From Prevotella sp. UBA2444 (GTDB lineage: Bacteria; Bacteroidota; Bacteroidia; Bacteroidales; Bacteroidaceae): a stretch of DNA of 64,000 nt. Shown here piece by piece: positions 1-7,570 of the stretch. Position numbers and translations under genes: made by a program. Positions within the stretch are counted from its first letter, which is position 1; each line of letters begins with the position of its first letter. The DNA lies in contig DDQK01000037.1 in the NCBI GenBank assembly GCA_002342665.1, forward strand, positions 37,225-101,224. The letters are read 5' to 3'. Under the pieces are notes generated by a model. The model was given only the letters and a program-made list of their open reading frames with translations, searched no databases and was not told the DNA's origin.

Positions 1-477
1 TATCTGGTGGTGGCGGCCTGTCAGCAGTTGCACCTCCAGCAGGGTATAGTTGTCACTGTGGCCGATGGTGCGATATTTCAGGATGGCCTTCTTGGAATGG
101 GGCTTCTCCGACTGATAGGCGTACGACTTGTTCTGCTTCTCATTGCGCACCAGCCAGTTCTCAAGCGTACCTTCTGGCTGCCGAGGGGCGTTCTTTACGA
201 TTGCCCAGTAGGTCTTGTGTACCTCGCCTTCGGCAAACATCTTGTTCAGCCGGGTGAGGGCCTTCGAGGTGCGGGCAAACACCACGAGCCCTGATACGGG
301 GCGGTCCAGGCGATGCACCACACCCAGGAATACGGCCCCTGGCTTCGCATATCGGTCCTTGATGTAGTCTTTTAACATATCAGAGAGGGGGCGATCGCCA
401 GTTTTGTCTCCCTGTACGATCTCCCCGCTCTGTTTATTGACGACGATAATATGGTTGTCCTCGTAGACGACTTCCAT
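1..477 (-). CDS. RluA-family rRNA/tRNA pseudouridine synthase, partial
   Basis: The reading frame starts at ATG 477 and is open to the window edge, so the C-terminus is missing. The translation carries the RluA/RluD signature VVHRLDRPVSGLVVFART, whose Asp is the catalytic residue in this family, and later TGRHHQI, a conserved active-site segment. Known family role: isomerisation of uridine to pseudouridine in rRNA or tRNA. The N-terminus begins directly at the catalytic domain, with no S4 RNA-binding domain, as in the shorter RluA-like members. It lies 12 bp downstream of fabG on the same strand and is probably cotranscribed with it. The target RNA cannot be told from the sequence. Confidence 0.88.
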   Translation of the reverse strand, partial: MEVVYEDNHIIVVNKQSGEIVQGDKTGDRPLSDMLKDYIKDRYAKPGAVFLGVVHRLDRPVSGLVVFARTSKALTRLNKMFAEGEVHKTYWAIVKNAPRQPEGTLENWLVRNEKQNKSYAYQSEKPHSKKAILKYRTIGHSDNYTLLEVQLLTGRHHQI

Positions 478-489
478 CTATAAACCGAT

Positions 490-1227
490 TTACATATTCA
501 TGCCGCCGTCCACCTGAATCACCTGACCACTGACATAGCTCGACATGTCTGAGGCAAGGAATGTGGCCACGTTGGCAATATCTTCCACCTGACCGCCGCG
601 GCGCAGAGGTATCTTCTGTATCCACTCCTTGCGGATATCATCGGGCAGAGCCTGAGTCATGGCTGTATCGATGAAACCGGGAGCGATGGCGTTGGCACGG
701 ATACCCTTGGGGCCCATCTCCTGTCCGATACTCTTTGCCAGGGCTATGAGGCCAGCCTTCGAGGCGGCATAGTTGGCCTGACCGGCATTACCGTGCACAC
801 CTACCACAGAGGCCATGTTGATGATGCTTCCACCACGCTGGCGCATCATCACGGGTACGCAGGCATGGATGAAGTTGAAGGCCGATTTCAGGTTCACGGC
901 GATCACGGCATCCCACTGTTGCTCCGTCATGCGCAGCATCAAACCGTCTTTTGTAATACCGGCATTGTTCACCAGTATGTCGATGCTTCCGAATTCCTCC
1001 TTCACGGCCTTCACCACTTCCTCCGTCTGTGCGAAGTCAGCAGCGTTCGAGGCATAGCTCTTAGCCTTCACGCCCTTGGCTGCGATTTCCTTCTCGGTCT
1101 CCTCGTTTACTTCGAGGTCGGTGAATGCAATGTTAGCGCCTTCTTCGGCAAACTTCAGTGCGATAGCTTTTCCGATACCGCGTGCAGCACCTGTGATCAG
1201 CGCTGTCTTTCCTTCTAATAATCCCAT
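490..1227 (-). CDS. fabG: 3-oxoacyl-[acyl-carrier-protein] reductase
   Basis: This is a 245-residue classical short-chain dehydrogenase of normal FabG length. The NADPH-binding TGAARGIG is at residues 12-19, NNAG at 87-90, and the catalytic tetrad is N112, S140, Y153 and K157 (YAASK). The C-terminus VDGGMNM is typical of FabG. Known role: NADPH-dependent reduction of 3-oxoacyl-ACP in type II fatty-acid synthesis in the cytoplasm. The gene starts 2 bp after a TetR gene on the same strand, which suggests one transcript TetR-fabG-pseudouridine synthase. Other short-chain dehydrogenases look similar, but length and motifs favour FabG. Confidence 0.9.
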   Translation of the reverse strand: MGLLEGKTALITGAARGIGKAIALKFAEEGANIAFTDLEVNEETEKEIAAKGVKAKSYASNAADFAQTEEVVKAVKEEFGSIDILVNNAGITKDGLMLRMTEQQWDAVIAVNLKSAFNFIHACVPVMMRQRGGSIINMASVVGVHGNAGQANYAASKAGLIALAKSIGQEMGPKGIRANAIAPGFIDTAMTQALPDDIRKEWIQKIPLRRGGQVEDIANVATFLASDMSSYVSGQVIQVDGGMNM

Positions 1228-1229
1228 AA

Positions 1230-1841
1230 TTACTGATTTGTGTTATAATTCTTTTGTTGATACTTTCCTAATGCACCGTAGACCACTTTTGCCACCTGTG
1301 GCTTAGTGTCCTCTTCCTTCATTCCGTGAGCGATGCGCCCGTAGATATAAGGCACTTCAAGACCCTTGATACAGTAGTGGGTGATGTCTGCCACGAGGTC
1401 TACGTTATCGATGTCAAACTCTCCGTCTTCTTTTCCTTCGGTATACACCTTGCGGAAGAGTTCTATCTCGGCGTCATCAAAATGCTTGCGCACCTTCTCT
1501 ACCATCCAGATATTTCGGAAGAATTCTGCACGCAGGTTGCCGTTTCTGACCACCGTCTCGCGAATCATGCTCAGGTGGGTATAGATGAGCTCAATGATCT
1601 TGTCCTGCGGACGGATCTTACGAGCTGCCACCTCGTCAAGCTTGTCGCTCAGGCGTTCAAGCTCGCTCTCGATGACGGCATAGTAGATCTCTTCCTTAGA
1701 TTTAAAATAGGTGTAAAGTGTTCTGCGACCTTTACCCGATTGCTGGGCGATGTCGTTCATTGTCGTGTTTTCTAGCCCGTTCTTGGCAAATAGCTGACGG
1801 GCCACATCTACGAGTTTCTGTCTTGTCTTTGATATTGACAT
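1230..1841 (-). CDS. TetR/AcrR-family transcriptional regulator
   Basis: A 203-residue protein with an N-terminal TetR helix-turn-helix (residues about 8-55), including TTMNDIAQQSGKGRRTLYTY and the following FKSKEEIYYAV. The C-terminal part is the usual divergent ligand-binding and dimer region. It is the first gene of the operon with fabG, so a role in regulating lipid synthesis is a reasonable inference but not proven. A perfect inverted repeat at 1869-1894 overlaps its presumed -7 element and suggests autoregulation. Confidence 0.85.
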   Translation of the reverse strand: MSISKTRQKLVDVARQLFAKNGLENTTMNDIAQQSGKGRRTLYTYFKSKEEIYYAVIESELERLSDKLDEVAARKIRPQDKIIELIYTHLSMIRETVVRNGNLRAEFFRNIWMVEKVRKHFDDAEIELFRKVYTEGKEDGEFDIDNVDLVADITHYCIKGLEVPYIYGRIAHGMKEEDTKPQVAKVVYGALGKYQQKNYNTNQ

Positions 1842-1868
1842 GTCTGTTCCCTCCTTGGTTTAGTAAAA

Positions 1869-1899
1869 TTGCACACGGCAATTACAGTGTGCAAAATTA
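1869..1899 (-). promoter_or_regulatory. TetR-type operator overlapping a promoter
   Basis: TTGCACAC-N10-GTGTGCAA (1869-1894) is a perfect 8-bp inverted repeat. It overlaps a minus-strand -7-like element TAATTTTG (1892-1899), 28 bp upstream of the TetR start codon. Size and placement fit autorepression by the adjacent TetR protein. The -33 element is weak. Confidence 0.5.
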
Positions 1900-1979
1900 A
1901 GCTTTTTCTTTTAATTACGCAAGTTTTCTTGGCAAAAAATTTACTCGATAGGCAAATTTCTAAAAAAAACTCGTATTTA

Positions 1980-2011
1980 TTTGCATAATTCAAAAAATAG
2001 TCGTACCTTTG
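1980..2011 (+). promoter_or_regulatory. Bacteroidota promoter of tRNA-Met
   Basis: TTTG (1980-1983), a 20-bp spacer and TACCTTTG (2004-2011) match the sigma-ABfr consensus of this phylum. The tRNA begins 46 bp downstream. Confidence 0.75.
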
Positions 2012-2056
2012 CACCCGATTTCAAGAGAGCATCTCTGAAACATTGGATTTTTACAT

Positions 2057-2129
2057 CGCGGAGTGGAGCAGTTGGTAGCTCGCCAGGCTCATAACCTGGA
2101 GGTCGCACGTTCGAATCCTGCCTCCGCAA
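2057..2129 (+). tRNA. tRNA-Met(CAU), initiator type
   Basis: A cloverleaf can be drawn with acceptor CGCGGAG/CTCCGCA, a D-stem GAGC/GCTC, anticodon arm CCAGG-CTCATAA-CCTGG (anticodon CAU) and T-loop TTCGAAT. The unpaired C1-A72 and the A11-U24 pair are bacterial initiator features. Two points are unusual: pair 29-41 is A-U rather than the usual G-C, and the T-stem (GCACG/CCTGC) has a C52-C62 mismatch. CCA is not encoded. The 3' 18 bases lie inside the prophage attachment core, so the 3' end may come from the phage. Confidence 0.88.
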
Positions 2130-2131
2130 CT
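2112..2131 (+). repeat. attL core, 20-bp direct repeat with attR
   Basis: CGAATCCTGCCTCCGCAACT occurs here and again, without mismatch, at 50016-50035. It covers the T-loop to the discriminator base of the tRNA, the classic target of tyrosine integrases, and the integrase gene starts 119 bp downstream. Confidence 0.9.
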
Positions 2132-2250
2132 CAGGAAGGTAAGAAGCTGCGCTGCAGCCGATTACCTTCTTCGCGTTTCGGGGAAGCCCGACGCGGGAAA
2201 GACGGAAAATTATCGGATCACATTGGTTGCGCGGCAAACAATGTAAAAAA

Positions 2251-3417
2251 ATGTTTTCTGCAGCAGAAGAAATCATCAAACTTAAAGAGGTAACGGAATG
2301 GACCTACCCCGTGCTACACAGGGGCAGGCAGTGGTATGTGGACTTCCAGGCATACGACCCGGCAAGGGGGAAGATGCGGCGGAAGAAGTTTCAGCTGGAC
2401 CGCTACAAGACGCGCAAGGCCAAGGTGGCCATGGGGATGGAGCTGATCGCGGCACTGGTACAGAAGCTGAAGGCTGGCTGGAACCCGTGGGTGAACGCCG
2501 GGAAGACCCGGCAGTTCACGCCGTGGGAGCACGTGATGGAGCGCTACAGGCAGTACCTGGAGACCGCCGTGGGCAAGAACCAGCTGAAGGCAAAGACGGC
2601 CTACGACTACAAGTCGCGCCTGAAGGGGCTGGAGCAGTACCAGGAGGAGACGGGCAACCGGATAGGGCAGGTGAGCCAGTTCTGCCATGAGTGGGTGGCC
2701 GACTACCTGGACTACCTTATATATGACAAGGATGTGAGCGCACGCACGCGCAACAACCACCGCACCTGGCTCTCGACGCTCGGGGCGTGGCTCGTGGAGC
2801 GGCGCTACATGACGGTGAACCCCGTGGAGGATATCCGCATGCTCAGGGAGGAGGAGAAGAAGCGCGACCCGCTGTCGCACCGCCAGCTCAGGCAGCTGAA
2901 GGAGTACCTGGAGAAGGAGAACCCGAGGTTCCTGCTGTGCTGCATGATGGTCTATTATGCCAACATCCGCCCGGAGGAGCTGCGGAACATCAGGCTGGGC
3001 GACATCTCCATCGAGCACCAGACCGTGACCGTGAGGGCCGAGATATCGAAGAACCGGCGGACGCAGACCGTGGGGCTGCACGACAGCGTGATCCGGCTGA
3101 TGATCGCCCTGAAGACCTTCGACGGCACGACGAACCAGGACTACCTCTTCGGCGACGACCTGAGGCCCGGCCGGCAGCAGGCCTACATCAACCGCTTCCG
3201 GCTGGAGTGGAAGAAGGTGCGCCAGGCGCTCCGGTGGGACGACCGCTTCCAGTTCTACTCGCTGAAGGACTCCGGCATCCGCGACGGCATCAACGCCATG
3301 GGGCTGGTGACGGCCCGCGACCAGGCACGCCACTCGGACGTGGCCGTGACCAACCTCTACGCCAAGCGGGCCAAGGAACCCGAGGAACAGACGAAGCACT
3401 GGGGCGGGGAACTGTAG
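2251..3417 (+). CDS. int: Tyrosine-type site-specific integrase
   Basis: 388 residues from ATG 2251; an in-frame TTG at 2227 is less likely. The N-terminal half resembles the SAM-like core-binding domain (about 90-195). The catalytic domain shows R240 (in NIRPEEL), K267, K339 and R344 in the SLKDSGIRD segment, H361 (ARHSD) and nucleophile Y370 (NLYAK). Lys replaces the common His at the HxxR position. Known role: integration and excision of the prophage. It is oriented away from the tRNA and lies next to attL, as expected. An 18-bp repeat that includes its start codon recurs 1.26 kb downstream at 3509-3526. Confidence 0.93.
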   Translation: MFSAAEEIIKLKEVTEWTYPVLHRGRQWYVDFQAYDPARGKMRRKKFQLDRYKTRKAKVAMGMELIAALVQKLKAGWNPWVNAGKTRQFTPWEHVMERYRQYLETAVGKNQLKAKTAYDYKSRLKGLEQYQEETGNRIGQVSQFCHEWVADYLDYLIYDKDVSARTRNNHRTWLSTLGAWLVERRYMTVNPVEDIRMLREEEKKRDPLSHRQLRQLKEYLEKENPRFLLCCMMVYYANIRPEELRNIRLGDISIEHQTVTVRAEISKNRRTQTVGLHDSVIRLMIALKTFDGTTNQDYLFGDDLRPGRQQAYINRFRLEWKKVRQALRWDDRFQFYSLKDSGIRDGINAMGLVTARDQARHSDVAVTNLYAKRAKEPEEQTKHWGGEL

Positions 3418-3667
3418 CCGGTTCTTTCCAGAGTTGCAAGAAATGGAAAGAAATAAAATGGCCGGGATCTTCACAGACCCCGACCACAGGAAAATCTTGG
3501 TTTTAAATTAAAAAAATGTTTTCTGCTGCAAAGTTACGGATTTTCCCGAACACCTGCAAGAAACGGATGTAAAAAAATGTATGCCGACGGATCTTTAGAA
3601 CATGTGGCCTTCGATACTCATAGGTTCAGTTCGTTTGGGTCTCATGAATCACTGATCGTGGCGGTGC

Positions 3668-3940
3668 TTAGGGTTGCTGGTCAGATCCTTTGCGGGCAAG
3701 GGCGAATTTCTCGCATTCGATGGAAGCGCGGAGGTCGTAGATGGCCTGCAGGTGATTCCTCAGGATATTGAGCGCACGGAGGATGGACAGGGTGTCGCGC
3801 TCGCTGAAGTGGTCTCCCTCGTCGAGGAGGTACTGCATGGCATAGCCGACGGTTTCGATCGTCGGGCGGAGCTGGTCGATGTCGGTGAATTCGCCGATCT
3901 TCTCCGTGAGAGTCTTGTTGAGATTGTCTATTGTAGCCAT
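3668..3940 (-). CDS. Hypothetical phage protein
   Basis: 90 residues from ATG 3940 (MATIDNLNKTLTEKIGEF). The frame is open further upstream, but that part overlaps the 3' half of the next gene (3946-4173) and lacks phage-like composition. The protein is helical and charged with no signal peptide or membrane segment. I do not recognise a family. It is the last gene of the right-to-left phage transcript, after the lysis genes. Confidence 0.6.
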   Translation of the reverse strand: MATIDNLNKTLTEKIGEFTDIDQLRPTIETVGYAMQYLLDEGDHFSERDTLSILRALNILRNHLQAIYDLRASIECEKFALARKGSDQQP

Positions 3941-3945
3941 AACGG

Positions 3946-4173
3946 TCAGTCTTGAATGATTGCTGCGAGAAACATGATGGCGAAAGCGAAAGCGACACAG
4001 AGAGAGGCCTGGAGGGCGAGGACGATCGTGGGGAGGAGGGCTGCCGCCATGGAGCGGACGGCCTTGAGCTGCCGTGCGGCATAGTTGCTCACGTTGCTGC
4101 ACACCTGCCTGAGGGCGGCGGCGTAGTCGGGCTGCTGGAGAGCCCAGCCGGGAGATAGTTCATTCGTTGTCAT
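3946..4173 (-). CDS. Small phage membrane protein
   Basis: 75 residues from ATG 4173. The C-terminal half is one long hydrophobic segment (about residues 43-70), preceded by a basic amphipathic region. One or two membrane helices, small size and position next to holin and endolysin genes would suit a lysis accessory or second holin, but this is inference from context. It is separated from the next gene by 5 bp. Confidence 0.55.
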   Translation of the reverse strand: MTTNELSPGWALQQPDYAAALRQVCSNVSNYAARQLKAVRSMAAALLPTIVLALQASLCVAFAFAIMFLAAIIQD

Positions 4174-4652
4174 AGTCAATTACTTTTTTTAATGCGTTAA
4201 TAACTCTTTTTCTGCCGGCCCTGCCCCTCGGGGAAAAGGGGAGGCGGCTGTCTGTCCCCGTTGTCAATCAGATGAGATACGTCCCGATTCGAGCGTAAAT
4301 TTCTGCGGAAACATCCAGCCGCCATGCTTGAGTTATATGGGCATTAAAAAAGCCCCTCGATGTAGATGGGCGATTGACTGGTGCCCGAGCCAGGATGAGT
4401 AACCTCAACTGATTGACGGTGCAAAGATACGACGACTTTTCTTAATAACAAAAAAAAAACGTTAAACAACCTTAAAGTAAACGTTTTCGTTCGAAAAGGT
4501 TTGCTTTAGAGCCGAAGCACATTATTTATATATACGCGCGCAAGAAAAAGGCCCGCCGCTGCGAGCCTTGCAAAATGTCAAATAACTCAAAAACCTAACT
4601 TTTTTATTAACCCATAAATAAAGAAAAACTATTGAACAATACTGTCGCTCCG
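4174..4652. other. 479-bp spacer between lysis genes and the last two phage genes
   Basis: No supported protein gene. It holds the predicted minus-strand small RNA described separately (4346-4452), an A-rich tract (4451-4460) and a run of phage-like G+C-rich sequence at 4210-4260. I see no further clear signal. Confidence 0.6.
4346..4452 (-). ncRNA. Predicted small RNA or attenuated leader, about 70 nt
   Basis: On the minus strand a near-perfect promoter, TTTG (4449-4452), 19-bp spacer, TATCTTTG (4422-4429), should start transcription near 4416. About 45 nt further a stem GCCCATC/GAGGGGC (4352-4371, one A-G mismatch) is followed by six U (4346-4351), an intrinsic terminator. The predicted RNA has two copies of GTCAATC about 40 nt apart. 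It could be a free small RNA or an attenuator for the genes below 4173. Confidence 0.45.
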
Positions 4653-5234
4653 TCACGGAGGGAATATCCTGTAGGTCACGCCCACGCCCACGTAAGGCTC
4701 GAAGCCCCGGTACTGGAGACCGTAGCCGTAGCCCGCCTGCAGGCCGATGCTCCAGCGGCTCTGCCTGTAGCGGAGTGTGACCGTCTCTGTCACCTTTGTC
4801 ACGACCTCCCGCTGGCGGACGGTGATGGAGTCGAGCCGGGGATAGTCCAGATAGCGCAGTCCGCTGACCCAGGCCGTGTAGGTGGAGTCGTCGGAGTACT
4901 CGCGCTGCACGATGCCGACCGAGTCGGCCGCCGTCGCGCCCGCCGTCGTGTCGGCCGCGCCGCCCATGGAAAGCGGTTCGAGGGGGACGTACCTGACGAC
5001 CCGCTCGCGACGCACCACGGGCACGGTGTCGCGGATCTCGACGACCGTCGTGTCGCGCACGGTGTCGCGCCTGACGCTCAGCGTGTCGCCGCCATGCGGA
5101 CGGCCGATGCACCTGTCGAGACAGAAGCACGTCATGCCTCCGGCCGCGAAAGTCAGCACGTAGCCGGCGAACACCAGCAGGCAGAGCCGTACGGCCCCGC
5201 CCGGGTCCCTGCCGAGTCTGTCGTCGCTTCTCAT
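4653..5234 (-). CDS. Spanin-like or membrane-anchored phage protein
   Basis: 193 residues: a basic start, a hydrophobic anchor (about 14-36) with nearby Cys residues, a long charged region rich in RDTV/VRDT-type strands (about 50-165), and a C-terminal part with alternating aromatic and glycine residues (GLQAGYGYG ... YVGVGVTYR) like an outer-membrane beta strand. It resembles the DUF6808 proteins seen in Bacteroidota phages. Overlap of 4 bp with the endolysin gene and position in the lysis cassette suggest a spanin-type role, which is inference. Confidence 0.5.
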   Translation of the reverse strand: MRSDDRLGRDPGGAVRLCLLVFAGYVLTFAAGGMTCFCLDRCIGRPHGGDTLSVRRDTVRDTTVVEIRDTVPVVRRERVVRYVPLEPLSMGGAADTTAGATAADSVGIVQREYSDDSTYTAWVSGLRYLDYPRLDSITVRQREVVTKVTETVTLRYRQSRWSIGLQAGYGYGLQYRGFEPYVGVGVTYRIFPP

Positions 5235-5785
5235 AGGCCCAGCTCCTTTCTGAATTTACGCATATAGTACTGCCGCTGCGCCAGTCCGTTGATACCGCCG
5301 TTGACCTTACGGGTTATCCGACGACATACATCGCCGGAGTTGTGGCCGTTGTCGGTATCGGCCAGTTCGGATAGGTTTGACTTCCACCAGAACCACATTG
5401 CACTCTTATAGCAGCCGGGCGATTGTGCAAGCCATTCGGGATGACTCATCAGGTCGCCAACACAGAAGCCGCTCTTTGCGTATGCCTGGTAGTTTGCTCG
5501 CCCCGTTATCTGGATGATGCCACGCCCCTTGAAACGAACGCCGTCACCCTTCTGTACGTTACCGAGATCCTTGCGCCACTCGTAAGCCTTGCCGCTGGCT
5601 ATCTCTTCAAGATACTTCAGACAGCCACTCTCCTGCCAACATTGTGCAAGGAAATGGGCGACACGAAGCGGCGTGTCGATACCGAACCGCGATGCCCACT
5701 CGTTGAAGACACCGACAAACTCCTCAGCTCGCGTGCGATTGGTCTGAGGGACAGCCCTCATTAGTTGTGCTGTAGTCAAATTCAT
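5231..5785 (-). CDS. Endolysin, glycoside hydrolase family 19-like
   Basis: 184 residues, the usual size of GH19-type phage lysozymes. AHFLAQCWQESGCLKYLEE (about 44-62) contains the expected catalytic Glu, and FKGRGIIQITGRANYQAYA (about 85-103) is the hallmark second segment. Known role: cleavage of peptidoglycan glycan strands at the end of infection. There is no signal peptide, so export would depend on a holin, and a holin-like gene lies 2 bp upstream. Confidence 0.85.
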   Translation of the reverse strand: MNLTTAQLMRAVPQTNRTRAEEFVGVFNEWASRFGIDTPLRVAHFLAQCWQESGCLKYLEEIASGKAYEWRKDLGNVQKGDGVRFKGRGIIQITGRANYQAYAKSGFCVGDLMSHPEWLAQSPGCYKSAMWFWWKSNLSELADTDNGHNSGDVCRRITRKVNGGINGLAQRQYYMRKFRKELGL

Positions 5786-5787
5786 AG

Positions 5788-6351
5788 TTAATCCTCCATG
5801 TTTTGTTCCTTGTCATATTTATCGTTGATGGTATTGTCGACGGCCTCACCGATGTCGTGGTTCTTGATCTTAATGAGGTTGACGAAGAATCTGCATACCC
5901 ACCGCCAGACATCGCTCACCCTGACCTCTACACCAAGCTTCACGTACAGGATATGACCAACGATGCTGGCCACCTCGCAGGCACAGCCGAGGCCGAGGGC
6001 TATGGCCGCAGTGAAGACGTGACCGCAAACGCCCATCGGTTCTGTGACTGCAAGTCCGAGGAAAGCACCTACGAGCAGATATGTTAGATAGTCGACGGCC
6101 TTGTTGGCAGACCGCCTTACCGCCCGTGACTTGTGCCACTTGTATTTTTCCATCAACGTCTTGTCGTATTCCTGAAGGGCGTGATGGTAGCGTTTTGACG
6201 ACTCACTGTGCCCCCACCAGAAGTCGGCCACGATTAGGACGAAGGAAAGGATCACCATATACCGCAGTTCGAAGCAGACAGACATCAGCTCCTGTCCTAT
6301 CGTCGCCCAGACGATTCCTTTCGTTCCAGTATTCATCTCCATATCATCCAT
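5788..6351 (-). CDS. Holin-like membrane protein
   Basis: 187 residues with hydrophobic segments at about 31-47, 89-104 and 112-130, and charged ends. The pattern LSFVLIVADFWWGHSESSKR ... LTYLLVGAFLGL is like the phage holin family of Bacteroidota phages. It lies directly upstream of the endolysin. Known role of holins: timed pore formation in the inner membrane. It overlaps the next upstream gene by 8 bp. Confidence 0.65.
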   Translation of the reverse strand: MDDMEMNTGTKGIVWATIGQELMSVCFELRYMVILSFVLIVADFWWGHSESSKRYHHALQEYDKTLMEKYKWHKSRAVRRSANKAVDYLTYLLVGAFLGLAVTEPMGVCGHVFTAAIALGLGCACEVASIVGHILYVKLGVEVRVSDVWRWVCRFFVNLIKIKNHDIGEAVDNTINDKYDKEQNMED

Positions 6352-6919
6352 GATTTATAAAATAAGTGATCAGCGAGCCGAAGAGCGACAGGACGCATAA
6401 GGCCTCCGCAAGGAATACGCCCTTGCCGTCGTACCATCGGGAGGGATAGATGCGCCCGTTCTGCGACGGAAGCAGGTCATAGCCATAGACGGCCACGAAC
6501 GCAATCCACGCCAACAGCCAGCAGGGAGTAAGGATAGCGACACATACCTGAGAGAGCACGCCGCCGAGGATGCCGAAGACGTTGTGGGCGCGACGATTAA
6601 CGTGGCTGTCGCTGATGGGCATTGCCCCGCACAGCATCAGGCAGGCAAGGGTAGCGAAGGCGAGGATGCGCCAGTCGTCAGGCATCGCCGAGATGAGAGG
6701 TATGCACGTGAGCAGGCTCACGGCCCACATCCACACGATCCACAGCCATTGCCCTGGTCGCGGCAGCTCATAGACCAGCGCGGAGATGCTGTCGGGCAGA
6801 GCTGCGTTCAGCCGTTCGGAGAAACTCGCTGAAGCATCAGTGTCGCGCCACCGCCTCCAGATGACAGTCCCCGCGTAGAGGACTGCCAGGAGGATGGAAG
6901 CTAATACAAGATACGTCAT
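6344..6919 (-). CDS. Polytopic membrane protein of the lysis region
   Basis: 191 residues with about five predicted membrane segments (near 3-20, 58-76, 86-102, 112-145, 168-187) and short loops. I do not recognise a family. Overlap with the holin-like gene suggests coupled translation. Possible roles are lysis timing, an antiholin or superinfection exclusion; none is shown by the sequence. Confidence 0.6.
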   Translation of the reverse strand: MTYLVLASILLAVLYAGTVIWRRWRDTDASASFSERLNAALPDSISALVYELPRPGQWLWIVWMWAVSLLTCIPLISAMPDDWRILAFATLACLMLCGAMPISDSHVNRRAHNVFGILGGVLSQVCVAILTPCWLLAWIAFVAVYGYDLLPSQNGRIYPSRWYDGKGVFLAEALCVLSLFGSLITYFINHG

Positions 6920-6925
6920 AGGCGG

Positions 6926-7489
6926 TTACTCTGCTTGCTGGTTCTCGTTCTGACTCTGCGACGGGAACAGGGCCTCGTAGGGAGCCCAGTCGATGGAGTC
7001 CTTTTCCCGCCAACCTGCGGCCAGCGTCTGGTTGATATGGGCGACGGCCTTCACGTAGAAGTCCTGAGCGCCGGCCATCGTTTCGAAGGTGTGGTAGACG
7101 GGCGTGCCGTCCTCCCGCTCGCCCAGCTTAAAGGTGACGGGCAGCGTCGCGCCCCCGGTCTGCACGGCGAGGTCGTAGGCCGCCTTGAAGTTGAACTGGT
7201 TCTCGCTGGAGAGCCACACAGGGACGGACTCCTCCGCGCCTTCGGGAGTCCACGCGAAGCCGCTGACGATGCGCTCGTCGGTGCGGGCGTTGATGTCATT
7301 GATGATGGTCTGCTTCACGTCGGCAAGCGAAATGGTGGCGTGCTGACGCTTGTAGAGATACACCTCATACCAGGAGGCAAGGCCGCCTGCCTGTTCAGGC
7401 TGCTGCAGTCCATAACATAGGGAGATGCGCGAACCCTCGTCGCGCAGGGGAGCGAAGTCGCTCACGGGTCCTGTGGTCTTGTTCTTCAT
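6926..7489 (-). CDS. Conserved phage protein downstream of the DGR
   Basis: 187 residues from ATG 7489. The central part (SSENQFNFKAAYDLAVQ) and the following HTF ... DFYVKAVAHI segment recall the DUF4376-type domain of tail-associated phage proteins, where a similar stretch leads to an aromatic-rich end. The match is by eye and tentative. It is soluble, without signal peptide. Its place directly after the reverse transcriptase may mean a link with the diversified tail protein or only gene order. Confidence 0.5.
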   Translation of the reverse strand: MKNKTTGPVSDFAPLRDEGSRISLCYGLQQPEQAGGLASWYEVYLYKRQHATISLADVKQTIINDINARTDERIVSGFAWTPEGAEESVPVWLSSENQFNFKAAYDLAVQTGGATLPVTFKLGEREDGTPVYHTFETMAGAQDFYVKAVAHINQTLAAGWREKDSIDWAPYEALFPSQSQNENQQAE

Positions 7490-7570
7490 TGTGATAATTA
7501 TTAAATGGGTGAATAATGATTTTATCGTGAGGCTGCGATGGTATCGCAGCATACTGGACGGGTGGAGGGA

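Noticed and set aside
2135..2169. Terminator after the tRNA in the prophage arm
   Set aside because: A hairpin is present but no U run follows on the plus strand.
1977..2279. 100-codon minus frame with an RPPGYEPGELP phrase
   Set aside because: Antisense of the tRNA-Met gene; the same kind of artefact.
2314..3474. Long frames opposite and beside the integrase gene
   Set aside because: Shadow frames of a G+C-rich gene; they lack motifs and conflict with the clear integrase.
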